Below, in pieces: positions 8,082 through 16,856 of a stretch of DNA of 42,297 bases. Position 1 is the stretch's first letter; every line of letters starts with the position of its first letter. The position numbers and the translations under genes are program-made. The notes beneath the pieces are model-generated. The model did not search any database. It was not told where the DNA came from and was given only the letters and a program-made list of their open reading frames with translations. Source of the DNA: CAZGYE01 sp964530165 (GTDB lineage Bacteria; Planctomycetota; Planctomycetia; Planctomycetales; Planctomycetaceae). The stretch covers positions 1 through 42,297 of the forward strand of contig CAZGYE010000010.1 of the NCBI GenBank assembly GCA_964530165.1, read 5' to 3'.

Positions 8082-11044
8082 ATCGGTTCGTCCTCCGCTT
8101 GTTCGGTTTCCTGATCGCAGACCAATCCACCGCCTGCCAGTTCCGCCTCGATGGCGGCGCGGTCTTCGTCCGAGATGCCGTAGAGGCGATAGACCTGTTC
8201 GTCGATTGCGCGTTCGATTTCGGCCAGTTCGGCATGCCGGCGGGCGACCGCTTCGATCCCGTCCGGCCACGCCGGCGGCGCGATGAAGTCCCATGTCGTT
8301 TCGTCCTCCTCACTGTCGACTTTCGCGAGATTAATGGCATGGCGCACGGAGCAATTTATTGCAGTGTTCCCACCGCAAGGCACGGGGATTCTTCCAACAT
8401 ATCCCGCGTGAAAGTCGATTGTCGGTGAGACGAGATTAATGAGGTAGGAGAACAGCGAGGAATTCATTAAGCCAAGAATTGAAATAGGATCGTCGGTAAA
8501 CCCAGAGTCGCTCTTGTCAGAGAATACAAACCCCTCTGGCATGTGTCGTACAGACAATCCAACGCTACTCATCGAGTTCCACGTTACGCCTTTGCGAAAA
8601 TAGAACTGACGGCTCGGCAATCTGTTGCCCGAAAAACTCAGTATTTCGACGTCGTGCCGCCCGAACGCGAATACCCATTCTTGGTTACCCCACCAGCGCC
8701 GATAGCTTCCGCCCTTCATATACGGCACCCACCTTCGCTGTGACTGGAAGACCTCGTCGAGCGACTTACAACTACGAGCAATTCGCCCGACGCCGACTTC
8801 CCACCAAAGACGGCCAAACCGAAATAGGTCCCCGCCGTGCATACCAGCCCTTAACTCAGCGTTATCCGATAGCTTCGGAAGAGTTTCGAAGAGCTTGCGC
8901 AGGCCGGGCGTGATCCAGTAGACCCAGGGGCTGCCGGGGATGGCGTCGAAGTCGGCCTGGCGGTAGCGGTAGACGAGGGGGTCGGGTTGCCGGGAGCGGA
9001 GATGGGCCGCCGCCCGCTCGAACCGCCGCTGCTTCGCCTGGCTATCCGGCTGCTTCACCAGCCGAAAATACGTCCCCACCGCTGCCTGCCGAACCGCCGC
9101 ATCCCCCTCGCGACGCAACACGAACGCCACCGTGTTGACTTTCTCCCCGCTCACTTCCTCGAAGGCTCGCGGTCCCACGTGCAGAACAACCTCGATCGCC
9201 GACTTATCCAGCAAGTCCTTGCGGAGCTTCTCGTAAGACGAAATGAACATAAAGGACTGCTGCGCGATCATTCCCACGTACCCGGAGCCGCGCAACCATT
9301 CGCTGCAGCGATGGATGAAACACGCGTAAAGATCGGACTTCGCTAAAGGATACTGCTGCTGGACCAACTTCTTCAGCGTTGAGTTCATGTTCCGACTCGT
9401 CATGTACGGTGGATTCGTCACAACGACGTCGTAGCGCTCTGCCATCAGTTCCAGCAGCCGCAGCCCTTTGGTCGTTTCGCCGGCAAAGAAGGCCTGCTCC
9501 GAGCCGAGCCCCGCGTGCTCGCGGGCGAAAGCGTCCAGCGCCTGGCCGATCTGGGTTTCCAGCACCTCCCAGAATTCCCGCCTCCCGGCCTCGGTGCCGA
9601 ACGTCTCCCGGTGCCAGCCGAACAGGTCCGGCGCCTGACCTTCCTTTTCATATCGCTTGCGTTCTTGCTCGATCAACCGGCGGATTTCGTCCTCGAGCCG
9701 CAACAGCGAACCGAGCTGTTCGGATTCCTTCAGCCGCTCCTGCAACGCCGAGAGAATCCGGCGATAAATCGGACCCAGCCCGGACTGGTCGACGAACTGC
9801 TGCAAATTGCCGCCGTCCAGCATGTGCACGTTGGCGCAAGCCAGCCGGCTTTCGGTGAGCTGCGCTCGGGGATTGAGCGTCTTGGCCTTCAGGTACAGCG
9901 TCAGTGCCGAAAGCTGCACAGCACGCAGGTCGATGTCGATGCCGTGAATGTTGTGGGCGATGATCGCCGCAGGAATCTCTTCTTCACAGGCGACCGGCGG
10001 CTGATCCGGCCAGCCCGGCCGACCGGCGTTCTGCATCTCCTCGCGGTACATCTCGACGAACAGATCGAACGCGACGAGGCCGAAGTGCATCGTGCCGCAC
10101 GCAGGATCCAGCAGCGCGATCTCCTTGACCGATTTTGGAGCGTGTCGTTTGTCACCAGTCAGTTGTCCTTGGTCCTTGGTCGGTTTTGTGTCGGAGCAGA
10201 CCAGGTAGGAGAGCGAGTCGGCCAGTTGGGAATCGGGATGCCGCTCCAGCCACAAGCGGCTGAGCGTGTTTTCGACGAGATAACGGACAATCCAGCGCGG
10301 GGTAAAGAGCTGTGTGGCTGCAGGAATATCTTCAGGCCGCGCCTTTTGCTTTTCTTTGTACAACCGGTGAAAGACGTCCTTTTTCTCCTGTTCATTGAAC
10401 CCCTGATAGACCCAGCCGATGGTTTCTTCGTTGCCGGGCTGCCAGGCTGCAGTCAGGTCGGGGTCGTTGAGCCGTTCGAGGAGTTCGCGGAGTGTTCTGG
10501 GCGCGGGCAGGAACCGGCCGGAGAGGGTGTCGGGATCAAACAGGACGCGGACTTCCTGCGACAGCCGGCGACACTGGTCCAGCAAGAACGCGCAATACGC
10601 CGCCTGCCTGCCGACGTCCCCGCCGCGTTCGTAATCGGACAACTGCGACTCGTGACTGTCTTCGGCCAGCCAGATTTTGAAGCCGTTCGAGTTCTCCAGC
10701 CTCGTGACCGTCTCGCGCACGATCCGCCGCGACTCCAGCATCTTCAACGCCACCAACCGGTTCAGCCAGGTAAAGGCCGTTTCGCGAAGGAACTGCTCGA
10801 GCGCCGGCTTCGACTTGAGTCCGCCCGATTGCAGATGGTCGAAATGCGCCAACAACTCCCGGCGAAACTCCCGTTCCTCGTCCGAAAGATGGGACATCCG
10901 GGCTTCGTCCTCGACCCGCACGGCATCCTTTTTGCCCGCACGAATGCCGAAATGCCCCTCAAGCCGCTGCGCAATGGACTCTTCCAGCAGCTTGCGGCAC
11001 TGCGTCACGACGTTGCGGAGTTTGTTGCGTATTTTCTGGTCCAT
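8078..11044 (-). CDS. pglX: PglX N-terminal and catalytic part, BREX adenine-specific DNA methyltransferase
   Basis: This protein has 988 residues. A helical N-terminal domain (1-240) precedes the methyltransferase with motif I DPACGTMHF (313-321; Thr-Met replaces the usual Ser-Gly), the acidic motif GIDIDLRAVQLSALTLYLKA (368-387), and catalytic NPPY (544-547), which indicates N6-adenine methylation. The product marks host DNA so that BREX spares it. It ends after a LYGISDEDRAAIEAEL stretch, where typical PglX continues into the domain now encoded at 6863-7690. Residues 288-304 look like an absorbed repeat. No Shine-Dalgarno precedes ATG 11044: the 8 bases before it follow directly on the inverted repeat of the GxxExxY unit, which may have displaced the native site. 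Confidence 0.93.
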   Translation of the reverse strand: MDQKIRNKLRNVVTQCRKLLEESIAQRLEGHFGIRAGKKDAVRVEDEARMSHLSDEEREFRRELLAHFDHLQSGGLKSKPALEQFLRETAFTWLNRLVALKMLESRRIVRETVTRLENSNGFKIWLAEDSHESQLSDYERGGDVGRQAAYCAFLLDQCRRLSQEVRVLFDPDTLSGRFLPAPRTLRELLERLNDPDLTAAWQPGNEETIGWVYQGFNEQEKKDVFHRLYKEKQKARPEDIPAATQLFTPRWIVRYLVENTLSRLWLERHPDSQLADSLSYLVCSDTKPTKDQGQLTGDKRHAPKSVKEIALLDPACGTMHFGLVAFDLFVEMYREEMQNAGRPGWPDQPPVACEEEIPAAIIAHNIHGIDIDLRAVQLSALTLYLKAKTLNPRAQLTESRLACANVHMLDGGNLQQFVDQSGLGPIYRRILSALQERLKESEQLGSLLRLEDEIRRLIEQERKRYEKEGQAPDLFGWHRETFGTEAGRREFWEVLETQIGQALDAFAREHAGLGSEQAFFAGETTKGLRLLELMAERYDVVVTNPPYMTSRNMNSTLKKLVQQQYPLAKSDLYACFIHRCSEWLRGSGYVGMIAQQSFMFISSYEKLRKDLLDKSAIEVVLHVGPRAFEEVSGEKVNTVAFVLRREGDAAVRQAAVGTYFRLVKQPDSQAKQRRFERAAAHLRSRQPDPLVYRYRQADFDAIPGSPWVYWITPGLRKLFETLPKLSDNAELRAGMHGGDLFRFGRLWWEVGVGRIARSCKSLDEVFQSQRRWVPYMKGGSYRRWWGNQEWVFAFGRHDVEILSFSGNRLPSRQFYFRKGVTWNSMSSVGLSVRHMPEGFVFSDKSDSGFTDDPISILGLMNSSLFSYLINLVSPTIDFHAGYVGRIPVPCGGNTAINCSVRHAINLAKVDSEEDETTWDFIAPPAWPDGIEAVARRHAELAEIERAIDEQVYRLYGISDEDRAAIEAELAGGGLVCDQETEQAEDEPI
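10134..10190 (+). repeat. Repeat-like insert within pglX
   Basis: The minus strand here reads through tandem GACCAAG units and then ACAACTGACTGGTGACAAA. It resembles low-complexity intergenic text and encodes TKPTKDQGQLTGDKRH just before methyltransferase motif I, a position where the family has a variable linker. It stays in frame. I call it an absorbed repeat by analogy with the inserts in murD, miaB and ade; this one is the weakest case. Confidence 0.35.
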
Positions 11045-11052
11045 GGGAAATC

Positions 11053-11482
11053 AGCCACAGATGAACACGGATCAACACAGATTAGAGGCGGTATCGTTTG
11101 ATCTCGACACGGGGCTTGCCGAAGTTGAGCAACAGACATAACGGCAGTCCCGTGGCTTTCAGGTAGTTCAGGCATTGAGCAACGAATACTTGGCTGATGT
11201 CTTTCGTCGCCTTGAGTTCCACGAGGATTGTGTCTGCAACCATGAGGTCAGCAAAATACTCGCCAACGACAACGCCGTCGTAGTAGACCTTGATCGGCTC
11301 CTGTTGTCTCACTTGCACCCCATTCTTGCGAAGCTCATGGGCCAACGCATTCTCGTAAACCTTCTCCAGAAATCCGCACCCGAGCGTATTCGACACCTGA
11401 AAAGCACAACCAATGATGCGTTCGCTCAATCCATTCAATGCGTCTTCAGACAATCTGTGTTTATCTGTGTTCATCTGTGGCT
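11053..11482 (-). mobile_element. 430-bp unit with 31-bp terminal inverted repeats carrying the GxxExxY gene
   Basis: The left end 11053-11083 and the complement of the right end 11452-11482 both begin AGCCACAGATGAACAC and match at 29 of 31 positions. The GxxExxY gene fills the unit: its first codons (MNTDKHR) are made from the right repeat, and its TAA stop touches the left one. The right repeat overlaps the last two bases of the brxC stop codon. I see no transposase and no target duplication. The ends match the gene-less 73-bp hairpin at 6790-6862, so the two look like long and short forms of one element. Confidence 0.7.
11082..11474 (-). CDS. GxxExxY protein (PD-(D/E)XK nuclease-like fold)
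   Basis: This 130-residue protein has the family signature GFLEKVY (34-40) and a possible nuclease core: D76 in FADLMVADT and the E-x-K pair E86/K88 in ILVELKATKD. GxxExxY proteins are widespread and have no settled function; the fold suggests a nuclease or nucleic-acid binder. The start codon lies inside the inverted repeat, so the N-terminal seven residues are repeat-derived, and no Shine-Dalgarno is evident. It sits between brxC and pglX. It may be a hitchhiker that does not polarly block the operon, or it may have been recruited by BREX. Confidence 0.88.
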   Translation of the reverse strand: MNTDKHRLSEDALNGLSERIIGCAFQVSNTLGCGFLEKVYENALAHELRKNGVQVRQQEPIKVYYDGVVVGEYFADLMVADTILVELKATKDISQVFVAQCLNYLKATGLPLCLLLNFGKPRVEIKRYRL

Positions 11483-14400
11483 ACTCCAAAATGATTACCA
11501 AGCTCTCGTCAATGAGCTTTTGCAAGGTGTTCCTCAACTGTTCCAAGGCGCTCTCCAGATCGTCCTGCGATTGAACCGGTCGGTCGAAAACATCCGCCAC
11601 ACGGACCCGCCTGACCGTCGCATCCGTGCTCTGTTTGACCGCCACCTCCTGAAGTTTCGCCAACGCTTGCGCCTTCAGACCACCGGCAGCGGCGATGTCG
11701 GATTCCATCTCGCCGAGTGTAGACGAGCCAAACGATTTGCGCTGTTCGACCTTGTGGCGGTCCTCATCGTTGCCCAGCCGTGATCGTAGCGGAGCAATGA
11801 TCGTGTTCGCCGCCGCTTCATCCGTCTCGTCGGTCCATTCGGGCCGGTTGCGAAGTTCGTCAATCGCCTTGTCGTAGGTTTCACGCCGACTGTCGAACAG
11901 CGAAACGTAGGCGGTGCAATAGGCGTCGGCCATGGCCTTTGTGTGCTCGCCAACAGCATCGAGCTTCTCGATGACTCCTTCCGATGCCAGAAGTTCCCTG
12001 AGATGGTCGAGGTGATCTTCAACGTCGGTGAAGAGGGGATGGCCCGTTATTTTTGGGCCAAGGTCGTTCACCACTCGGCGAGCCTGCCGAATCAGATCGA
12101 CGGCTGTGTCATCGAGGGTCGTCCGCAGGTGCCGTACTTTCTCTCGGGACTCTCCGAAGATGTCGCCGGTTTCGTTGAGGATGCGAACACAATCGTCAGA
12201 GGAGGACGACTGGATGCCAGCCAGCGTTTGCTGGAAGTCTTTGACCAGTCCGACAATCGGCAGGTTGTGAGCTTCGGCCAGCGCTTTCAGCGGCAGGAGT
12301 TTCTCCATCTCCTCGGATGCCAACCTCTTGAACGCCGTCGCAATGGCCCCTTCTTCGACATCGACTTCCTCGCCGGTCAGTTCTTCCAACTGCTGGACGG
12401 CCTGTGTCAGCGTCTTGAGGCCCAGCGATTGACGAGGTGAAAAGAGCGTCCCACGAAACGCCGGTGTGTTGGTGAAGATCCTGCGGCAGAGCGGATCTTG
12501 GTAATTGTGATAGCGACTGCCCTGATGCGTGGCCTCGATGGTTCCGGCTCGGAACAACGTGGCCAGCAAAAGCCTCAGCATGTCCAGTTCCCAGCCGTAT
12601 GGCGGTCGGCTGAAGCGACGCTCCAGCGCTTTGCCGGTGCGGGTATCTTTGTTGCCGTATTCCTGCTCACTGACGAGGTAGTCGTAGATTTCCTTGCAGA
12701 CCTCGGCGCTGGTATTGGGGACGTACTTCTGTCCTTCCTCGATCACCAACGCCAGCCCCTTGTCACCAGCGTAAAAGACTTCCGGCAGAGCCTTCAGATC
12801 GACAGTCTTGAGAAGCAATTCGGCGTGGCCCTTGTCGATGGGACGAGCCCCCATCTCCAGCTTCGGGTACATGTCGGGAACGACCTTGGCCATCAACTTC
12901 TTGATAATTTCGTCGAGACTCTTACCGAGACCGGCACCATCCCATGACACACCTCGGAACAAGGCCGTCCCCTGTTCCAGAGCATCGCCCATCTTGCTTC
13001 GGAGGCGATTCTGGTAGCCCAGAACGGCATTCTTTTCGTCTTGAAGGCAGGTGGCTGCGTCGGGGCTGATTTTGTTCTGGGCTCGCAACTGGTTGTAGTT
13101 CTCGACCATCTTGCGGGATGCGTGCAACTGGGCGACGAGATCGTCGATGTCAGGATTCAGTGCGAATGCCCAATAGACATCGTTCTCGTGCGCCGACTGG
13201 CGACTTTCCTCTCGGATCGAGTTGATGCGACCGGGAAGATCATCGTTGTCATCGGCAATGCAGACATTGATTGGGCGATCGCCGTCTTCGAGTTGCGAAC
13301 CTTCGACCGTCAGGCCAATGCGGAAGGTGCGGCAATCTTTGTAGCGGAATGTGCGAAGTGATGGTTCGCTGAAGATCTCCCGCAGAACAGTGCGGTTGAT
13401 CTCGTTGCGTTCCCGTGGTTTGGGTTCCAGATAACCACGGCGTTCGGTCTCCCAGTTCTTCTCTTGAGCAGTCTGGAGCTTCCAGCCTTCCTCGGTATTG
13501 CGAAGGAACTGGGCGGTATGCAGCCGTTGGCAGGCTGCTTCGACTTCGGTGACAGGGCTGGCTTGGCCAACTTCGCTGATCAGGAAGGCGGCGATGTTCT
13601 TCTCGGTGCGGGGAAGATCCCGGATGAACTCCAGCAGACAGATGACCTTGGCGACACGCAGCGCCCAGCCGTCATCTTCGTCGTCGTCTTTGAATCGCTC
13701 GTTGATCTCGTGGATGTCGGTACGCTTCTCGTTGGAGAGGTTGCCCTCGACCAGTTCGAACACTTTGTCCAGAGTGACCAGCGTGCCGACCGGTTCCTTC
13801 GCCATGGCCGTTCGGTCAGAGACAAGCATTTCGTAGGCTTGCTTGATGATCGTGCGGTTGCTGCCGCCGTAATGACGAGGTGCGCCGGGTTGCAGGCGAA
13901 CGCCCGACATGATGTCGATGCACAAGTCGATGTAGTGCGGCGGGTACGGATAGAAGAGAACGAAGTCGTCCTCATTGATGTCAGTCTTCCGAGCGGTGCG
14001 CTCCAGTCGGAGGGCAGCGTTCAGTGCCCCTTGGTTGTCGTTAAACAACTTCTTGAGCAGGGGGATCGCATCAGACTCTTTTTCGGGCTTCTTCGCCAAC
14101 ACACGCTTCGTGGCAACTTCCCGGATGTCGGAAGGTGCGAGGTCCACTCGCCAGCGGAAGCGGTCTTGCAGTCTGGCAATGTCAACTCGCTTGGAGTCGA
14201 TGGCGGCGACCACCTCGTCGAGCTTCTCCTGTGAGGTGACGATGATCCAGCAAGGGGCAGGAGCTTTGCGGTTTTTGACGAGGTTCCGACCGACCTTGCC
14301 GAATTCTTCGACGGTGGCCCGCAGGTCTTCGATCTTGTCGCCGCTACGGGCAACGTGCTGTCCCACTTCGTCGATGATGAAGACGATGGCTTTGTCGGGC

Positions 14401-15152
14401 TGACGACGACTTGCGAGTTCAAAGACCCGTTCAACGACGGTCTTGACAGTCACGGCGCTGTCACGACTCTTCTGAGTGTGCGCCCATGAGTCGGGAGTGT
14501 GATACGTGTCCGAGTCAATTTCGTGAAGCACTCGACTGGCACGGGAAACCTTCTGGGCTCCCTTGCGGACCTTGTTCCAGCCCTCGGGGTAAAGTTCGTC
14601 GCACTTCTCGACGAACGTGTCAAGCTTGCCCTCCTGCTCCAGTTCGATTTCGAGTTCGGCAATGTCGAAGTCTTCAGCGTAGCCGAGTTCTCGCAGCAGA
14701 ACGGTGTAGATCAACTCGGCAATTCGTTCTGTGACTTTGCGAGTGTCCCGTTCCTTGGCAACTTCGAACAACACGACTTCGGTGGGAATGCGAGCGTTGA
14801 TTGAGTCCAGAAGATTCGTGACTTTCTCGTCATCAATCGCTTCCTTGAACAGCGTCGAGAAGTCCTGATCCATCACCTTGCCATTCTGCAAGGCGTAGCC
14901 GAGGTTTTTGGCAAACGAGCTTTTGCCAGAACCAAAGAAACCAGAGATCCAGACACCAACGCTGTCATGCGGATCAATCGGTGCTTCGGCGATGGCCTTC
15001 AGCAGCGTGGCGTACTGTTCTTTGATGCTGTCCGTGGCAATGTACTCAGTGATCTCCGAGTAGAGATCTTCATCCTTGTCGGCATCGACTTGGATGACCT
15101 CAACGATTTTGCGTTTGAGATCCCGTGAAAGGAGGTCGCCAATTGTTTTCAT
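11481..15152 (-). CDS. brxC: BREX protein BrxC, large P-loop ATPase
   Basis: This protein has 1223 residues. The N-terminus MKTIGDLLSRDLKRKIVEVI is family-like. Walker A GFFGSGKSS lies at 71-79 and Walker B VFIIDEVGQHVA at 257-268, within a STAND/ORC-like ATPase region. The long C-terminal half is helical and ends ESLVIILE. BrxC is required for phage exclusion, probably as the ATP-driven hub that contacts PglX, BrxB and PglZ. A GAGG lies 8 bases before ATG 15152, which is 10 bases after the brxB stop. The TAG stop is shared with the inverted repeat of the GxxExxY unit, so insertion there left the protein intact. Confidence 0.96.
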   Translation of the reverse strand: MKTIGDLLSRDLKRKIVEVIQVDADKDEDLYSEITEYIATDSIKEQYATLLKAIAEAPIDPHDSVGVWISGFFGSGKSSFAKNLGYALQNGKVMDQDFSTLFKEAIDDEKVTNLLDSINARIPTEVVLFEVAKERDTRKVTERIAELIYTVLLRELGYAEDFDIAELEIELEQEGKLDTFVEKCDELYPEGWNKVRKGAQKVSRASRVLHEIDSDTYHTPDSWAHTQKSRDSAVTVKTVVERVFELASRRQPDKAIVFIIDEVGQHVARSGDKIEDLRATVEEFGKVGRNLVKNRKAPAPCWIIVTSQEKLDEVVAAIDSKRVDIARLQDRFRWRVDLAPSDIREVATKRVLAKKPEKESDAIPLLKKLFNDNQGALNAALRLERTARKTDINEDDFVLFYPYPPHYIDLCIDIMSGVRLQPGAPRHYGGSNRTIIKQAYEMLVSDRTAMAKEPVGTLVTLDKVFELVEGNLSNEKRTDIHEINERFKDDDEDDGWALRVAKVICLLEFIRDLPRTEKNIAAFLISEVGQASPVTEVEAACQRLHTAQFLRNTEEGWKLQTAQEKNWETERRGYLEPKPRERNEINRTVLREIFSEPSLRTFRYKDCRTFRIGLTVEGSQLEDGDRPINVCIADDNDDLPGRINSIREESRQSAHENDVYWAFALNPDIDDLVAQLHASRKMVENYNQLRAQNKISPDAATCLQDEKNAVLGYQNRLRSKMGDALEQGTALFRGVSWDGAGLGKSLDEIIKKLMAKVVPDMYPKLEMGARPIDKGHAELLLKTVDLKALPEVFYAGDKGLALVIEEGQKYVPNTSAEVCKEIYDYLVSEQEYGNKDTRTGKALERRFSRPPYGWELDMLRLLLATLFRAGTIEATHQGSRYHNYQDPLCRRIFTNTPAFRGTLFSPRQSLGLKTLTQAVQQLEELTGEEVDVEEGAIATAFKRLASEEMEKLLPLKALAEAHNLPIVGLVKDFQQTLAGIQSSSSDDCVRILNETGDIFGESREKVRHLRTTLDDTAVDLIRQARRVVNDLGPKITGHPLFTDVEDHLDHLRELLASEGVIEKLDAVGEHTKAMADAYCTAYVSLFDSRRETYDKAIDELRNRPEWTDETDEAAANTIIAPLRSRLGNDEDRHKVEQRKSFGSSTLGEMESDIAAAGGLKAQALAKLQEVAVKQSTDATVRRVRVADVFDRPVQSQDDLESALEQLRNTLQKLIDESLVIILE

Positions 15153-15162
15153 TTTGTCAGCC

Positions 15163-15750
15163 TCATCCGTAGATCTTGACTCGATAGTTGCCCAATGCTT
15201 CTCGGTCCTCGAGATCCATGAACCGCAAGCCAGTCGTTCCTTTGATGGACCCTGGATAGAACAGGATGGTCGTCATCCGTGTCTTGCCCTGCATCTGGTC
15301 GAGCAGTTTGGACATGTGGTAAATGCCCGGAGCCATCGCCGCCACTCGTGTCAGGAAGGCGATGCTGTTTCCCGGGTCATGCTTCTCCAGCCGCTCAGCC
15401 AGCAGGTCTGCCAACGGGCACCAATCCCGATCCGAGAGGTATGTCGTGACTTGTTCCTGTGCCTCCAAGTAGCCTCGGTCTCGTTCCAACTCGACGACCG
15501 CTTCCAGCCCTTCGCTTTTCTCGATGGCTTCCCAGAGAAGTTCGGACATGGAGATCGTATGGACTTTCCACCCCGCTTCTTGCAGACGAGTTGCCAGCAA
15601 CCGGACCTCTCGTCGCAACGACCACTCGTCGTGCGTGTCGTAACGCAGGATGGCAAACGGCAGATCATGGTAGACGCTGATCCGCTGCGGCACGGCGTTC
15701 AGATCGGCTTCGAGGAGTTCAATGCGCTCTTTCAGCGATGGCATTCGCAT
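15163..15750 (-). CDS. brxB: BREX protein BrxB (DUF1788)
   Basis: This 195-residue protein begins MRMPSLKERIELLEADLNAV and contains LPFAILRYDTHDEWSLRREV and, near the end, TRMTTILFYPGSIKGTTGLR and FMDLEDREALGNYRVKIYG. That pattern is typical of DUF1788. BrxB is a small conserved BREX component of unresolved function. ATG 15750 has GGAGG just upstream and overlaps the end of brxA by 32 bases. A second ATG at 15744 is possible. Confidence 0.93.
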   Translation of the reverse strand: MRMPSLKERIELLEADLNAVPQRISVYHDLPFAILRYDTHDEWSLRREVRLLATRLQEAGWKVHTISMSELLWEAIEKSEGLEAVVELERDRGYLEAQEQVTTYLSDRDWCPLADLLAERLEKHDPGNSIAFLTRVAAMAPGIYHMSKLLDQMQGKTRMTTILFYPGSIKGTTGLRFMDLEDREALGNYRVKIYG

Positions 15751-16543
15751 ATTCCTCCAAGGTGTTGGCGGGGAACGTTAATCGGGTCACGGTGCCCGCT
15801 GCATGGTATTCAAGCAGTTTGCTCTGATGGGCTTCGAACAGAAATCGCTCGACACCCTCTTTGGATAGGAAGAACAGCTTCCAGTCGGGCAGTTCAAGCA
15901 GCTTGGCCCCAGACGGTTGATGCTGTTTCAGGTAGAACATCACGTAGGCGAACGCTTCGGTGGGCAAGTAGGCCGGGGCGATCTGTTTGTTGACCGCTCC
16001 CTTCAAAACACCGAAGTCCCGCAATGTCGAAAGAAGACCCTGCGCCACACGCCGAGTCGTCGGCTCGGACCACTCCGCCGTTGTACGTTCTTCGGCGACC
16101 CACTTCGCCAAGTCACGTTCAAGATCGATCACATCGATGTTCGATATGCCTTGCCTCATCCGAGTGGGCAGGATCTCTGTGACCACATCGTGAAGGAGAC
16201 AGTCGGCCTTGGCGGAATGGAAGTAGAGAATGCGATCCAGCGATACCGTGGGAAATCGCTTCTGAACGAGAACAACCAACGCCCTCGTGGCTTCTTCCTC
16301 TTTGAGGTATCGCTGACGGAAGATACGCAGAATGTCCTCGACCCTCGACCGGGACGCCTTCCCAAAAATGTTCTCTCGCTGAACACGCCGTAGATTGTCC
16401 TGAACTGAACAGTCCAGATCCCAGTGGGCGAGGAGAGTTTTCGTGTCGGCCAGCAGCGCACCGGCTTTGATGATCTTGGTTGTGTAGCGGTCGGGGACGG
16501 GGAAAGCCTTTCGGCGTCTACCGTCGTTTTTCTTCGTCGCCAT
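15719..16543 (-). CDS. brxA: BREX protein BrxA (DUF1819)
   Basis: From ATG 16543 the protein has 274 residues and begins MATKKNDGRRRKAFPVPDRY. I prefer this start to an in-frame ATG at 16615 because GGAG is well placed before it and the preceding residues look non-coding. Helical domains typical of DUF1819 follow (LLADTKTLLAHWDLD, then RILYFHSAKADCLLHDVVTE and DWKLFFLSKEGVERFLFEAH). BrxA proteins are thought to bind DNA. It is the first gene of the BREX operon, so its leader should hold the operon promoter. Confidence 0.92.
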   Translation of the reverse strand: MATKKNDGRRRKAFPVPDRYTTKIIKAGALLADTKTLLAHWDLDCSVQDNLRRVQRENIFGKASRSRVEDILRIFRQRYLKEEEATRALVVLVQKRFPTVSLDRILYFHSAKADCLLHDVVTEILPTRMRQGISNIDVIDLERDLAKWVAEERTTAEWSEPTTRRVAQGLLSTLRDFGVLKGAVNKQIAPAYLPTEAFAYVMFYLKQHQPSGAKLLELPDWKLFFLSKEGVERFLFEAHQSKLLEYHAAGTVTRLTFPANTLEEYANAIAERAH

Positions 16544-16644
16544 GACCACTCCGTCACGAACTCCGTTCCACAACATCGTTGCGCCTCGGCCAGCCCCATA
16601 CTGGTCCATTTGCATTGAAACAGGTTTCCACTCCCCAAAGCCGG

Positions 16645-16695
16645 TTGTTGACCAACAAGTGCAACGAGCCTACGAGAATTGAACCACCTTGGCAA
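16645..16695 (-). promoter_or_regulatory. Candidate BREX operon promoter and operator
   Basis: On the minus strand, TTGCCA (16695-16690) and TAGGCT (16672-16667) are separated by 17 bases, a plausible but imperfect sigma-70 pair upstream of brxA. Just downstream, 16645-16658 is a perfect inverted repeat, TTGTTG-AC-CAACAA, in the right place for a repressor of the operon. No dedicated BREX regulator gene of the WYL type is visible nearby. Confidence 0.35.
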
Positions 16696-16714
16696 TTAGC
16701 AGGCGACTCCGCAA

Positions 16715-16855
16715 ATGCAGTTCGGACAACGAGTACGCGTACTTCGCAAACAGCATAACCTGACCCAGCGGGAGTTGGCAGCCAAGCTGGGCGTCAGCTT
16801 CACCTACATCTCGAAAGTCGAGAACAAAAAGCTGCATTTCGGCGACGACCGTTAA
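16715..16855 (+). pseudogene. XRE-family regulator, truncated after the HTH
   Basis: Forty-six codons encode MQFGQRVRVLRKQHNLTQRE, then LAAKLGVSFTYISKVENKKL and HFGDDR before TAA. This is a complete XRE helix-turn-helix of the sort that normally continues for another 60-70 residues. The break coincides with the start of hydrolase-like sequence two bases later, so it appears cut by a rearrangement rather than by a point mutation. A free HTH domain of this size could still bind DNA. It lies upstream of the divergent brxA and overlaps the region of the possible BREX promoter. Confidence 0.65.
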
Positions 16856-16856
16856 A

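Noticed and set aside
9515..11101. 528-residue open frame on the plus strand
   Set aside because: It runs opposite pglX throughout, lacks any recognisable domain, and its composition reflects the codon bias of the real gene.
11082..11474. GxxExxY as a standard BREX component
   Set aside because: Its compact inverted-repeat boundaries and the matching empty hairpin show that it arrived as a separate unit.
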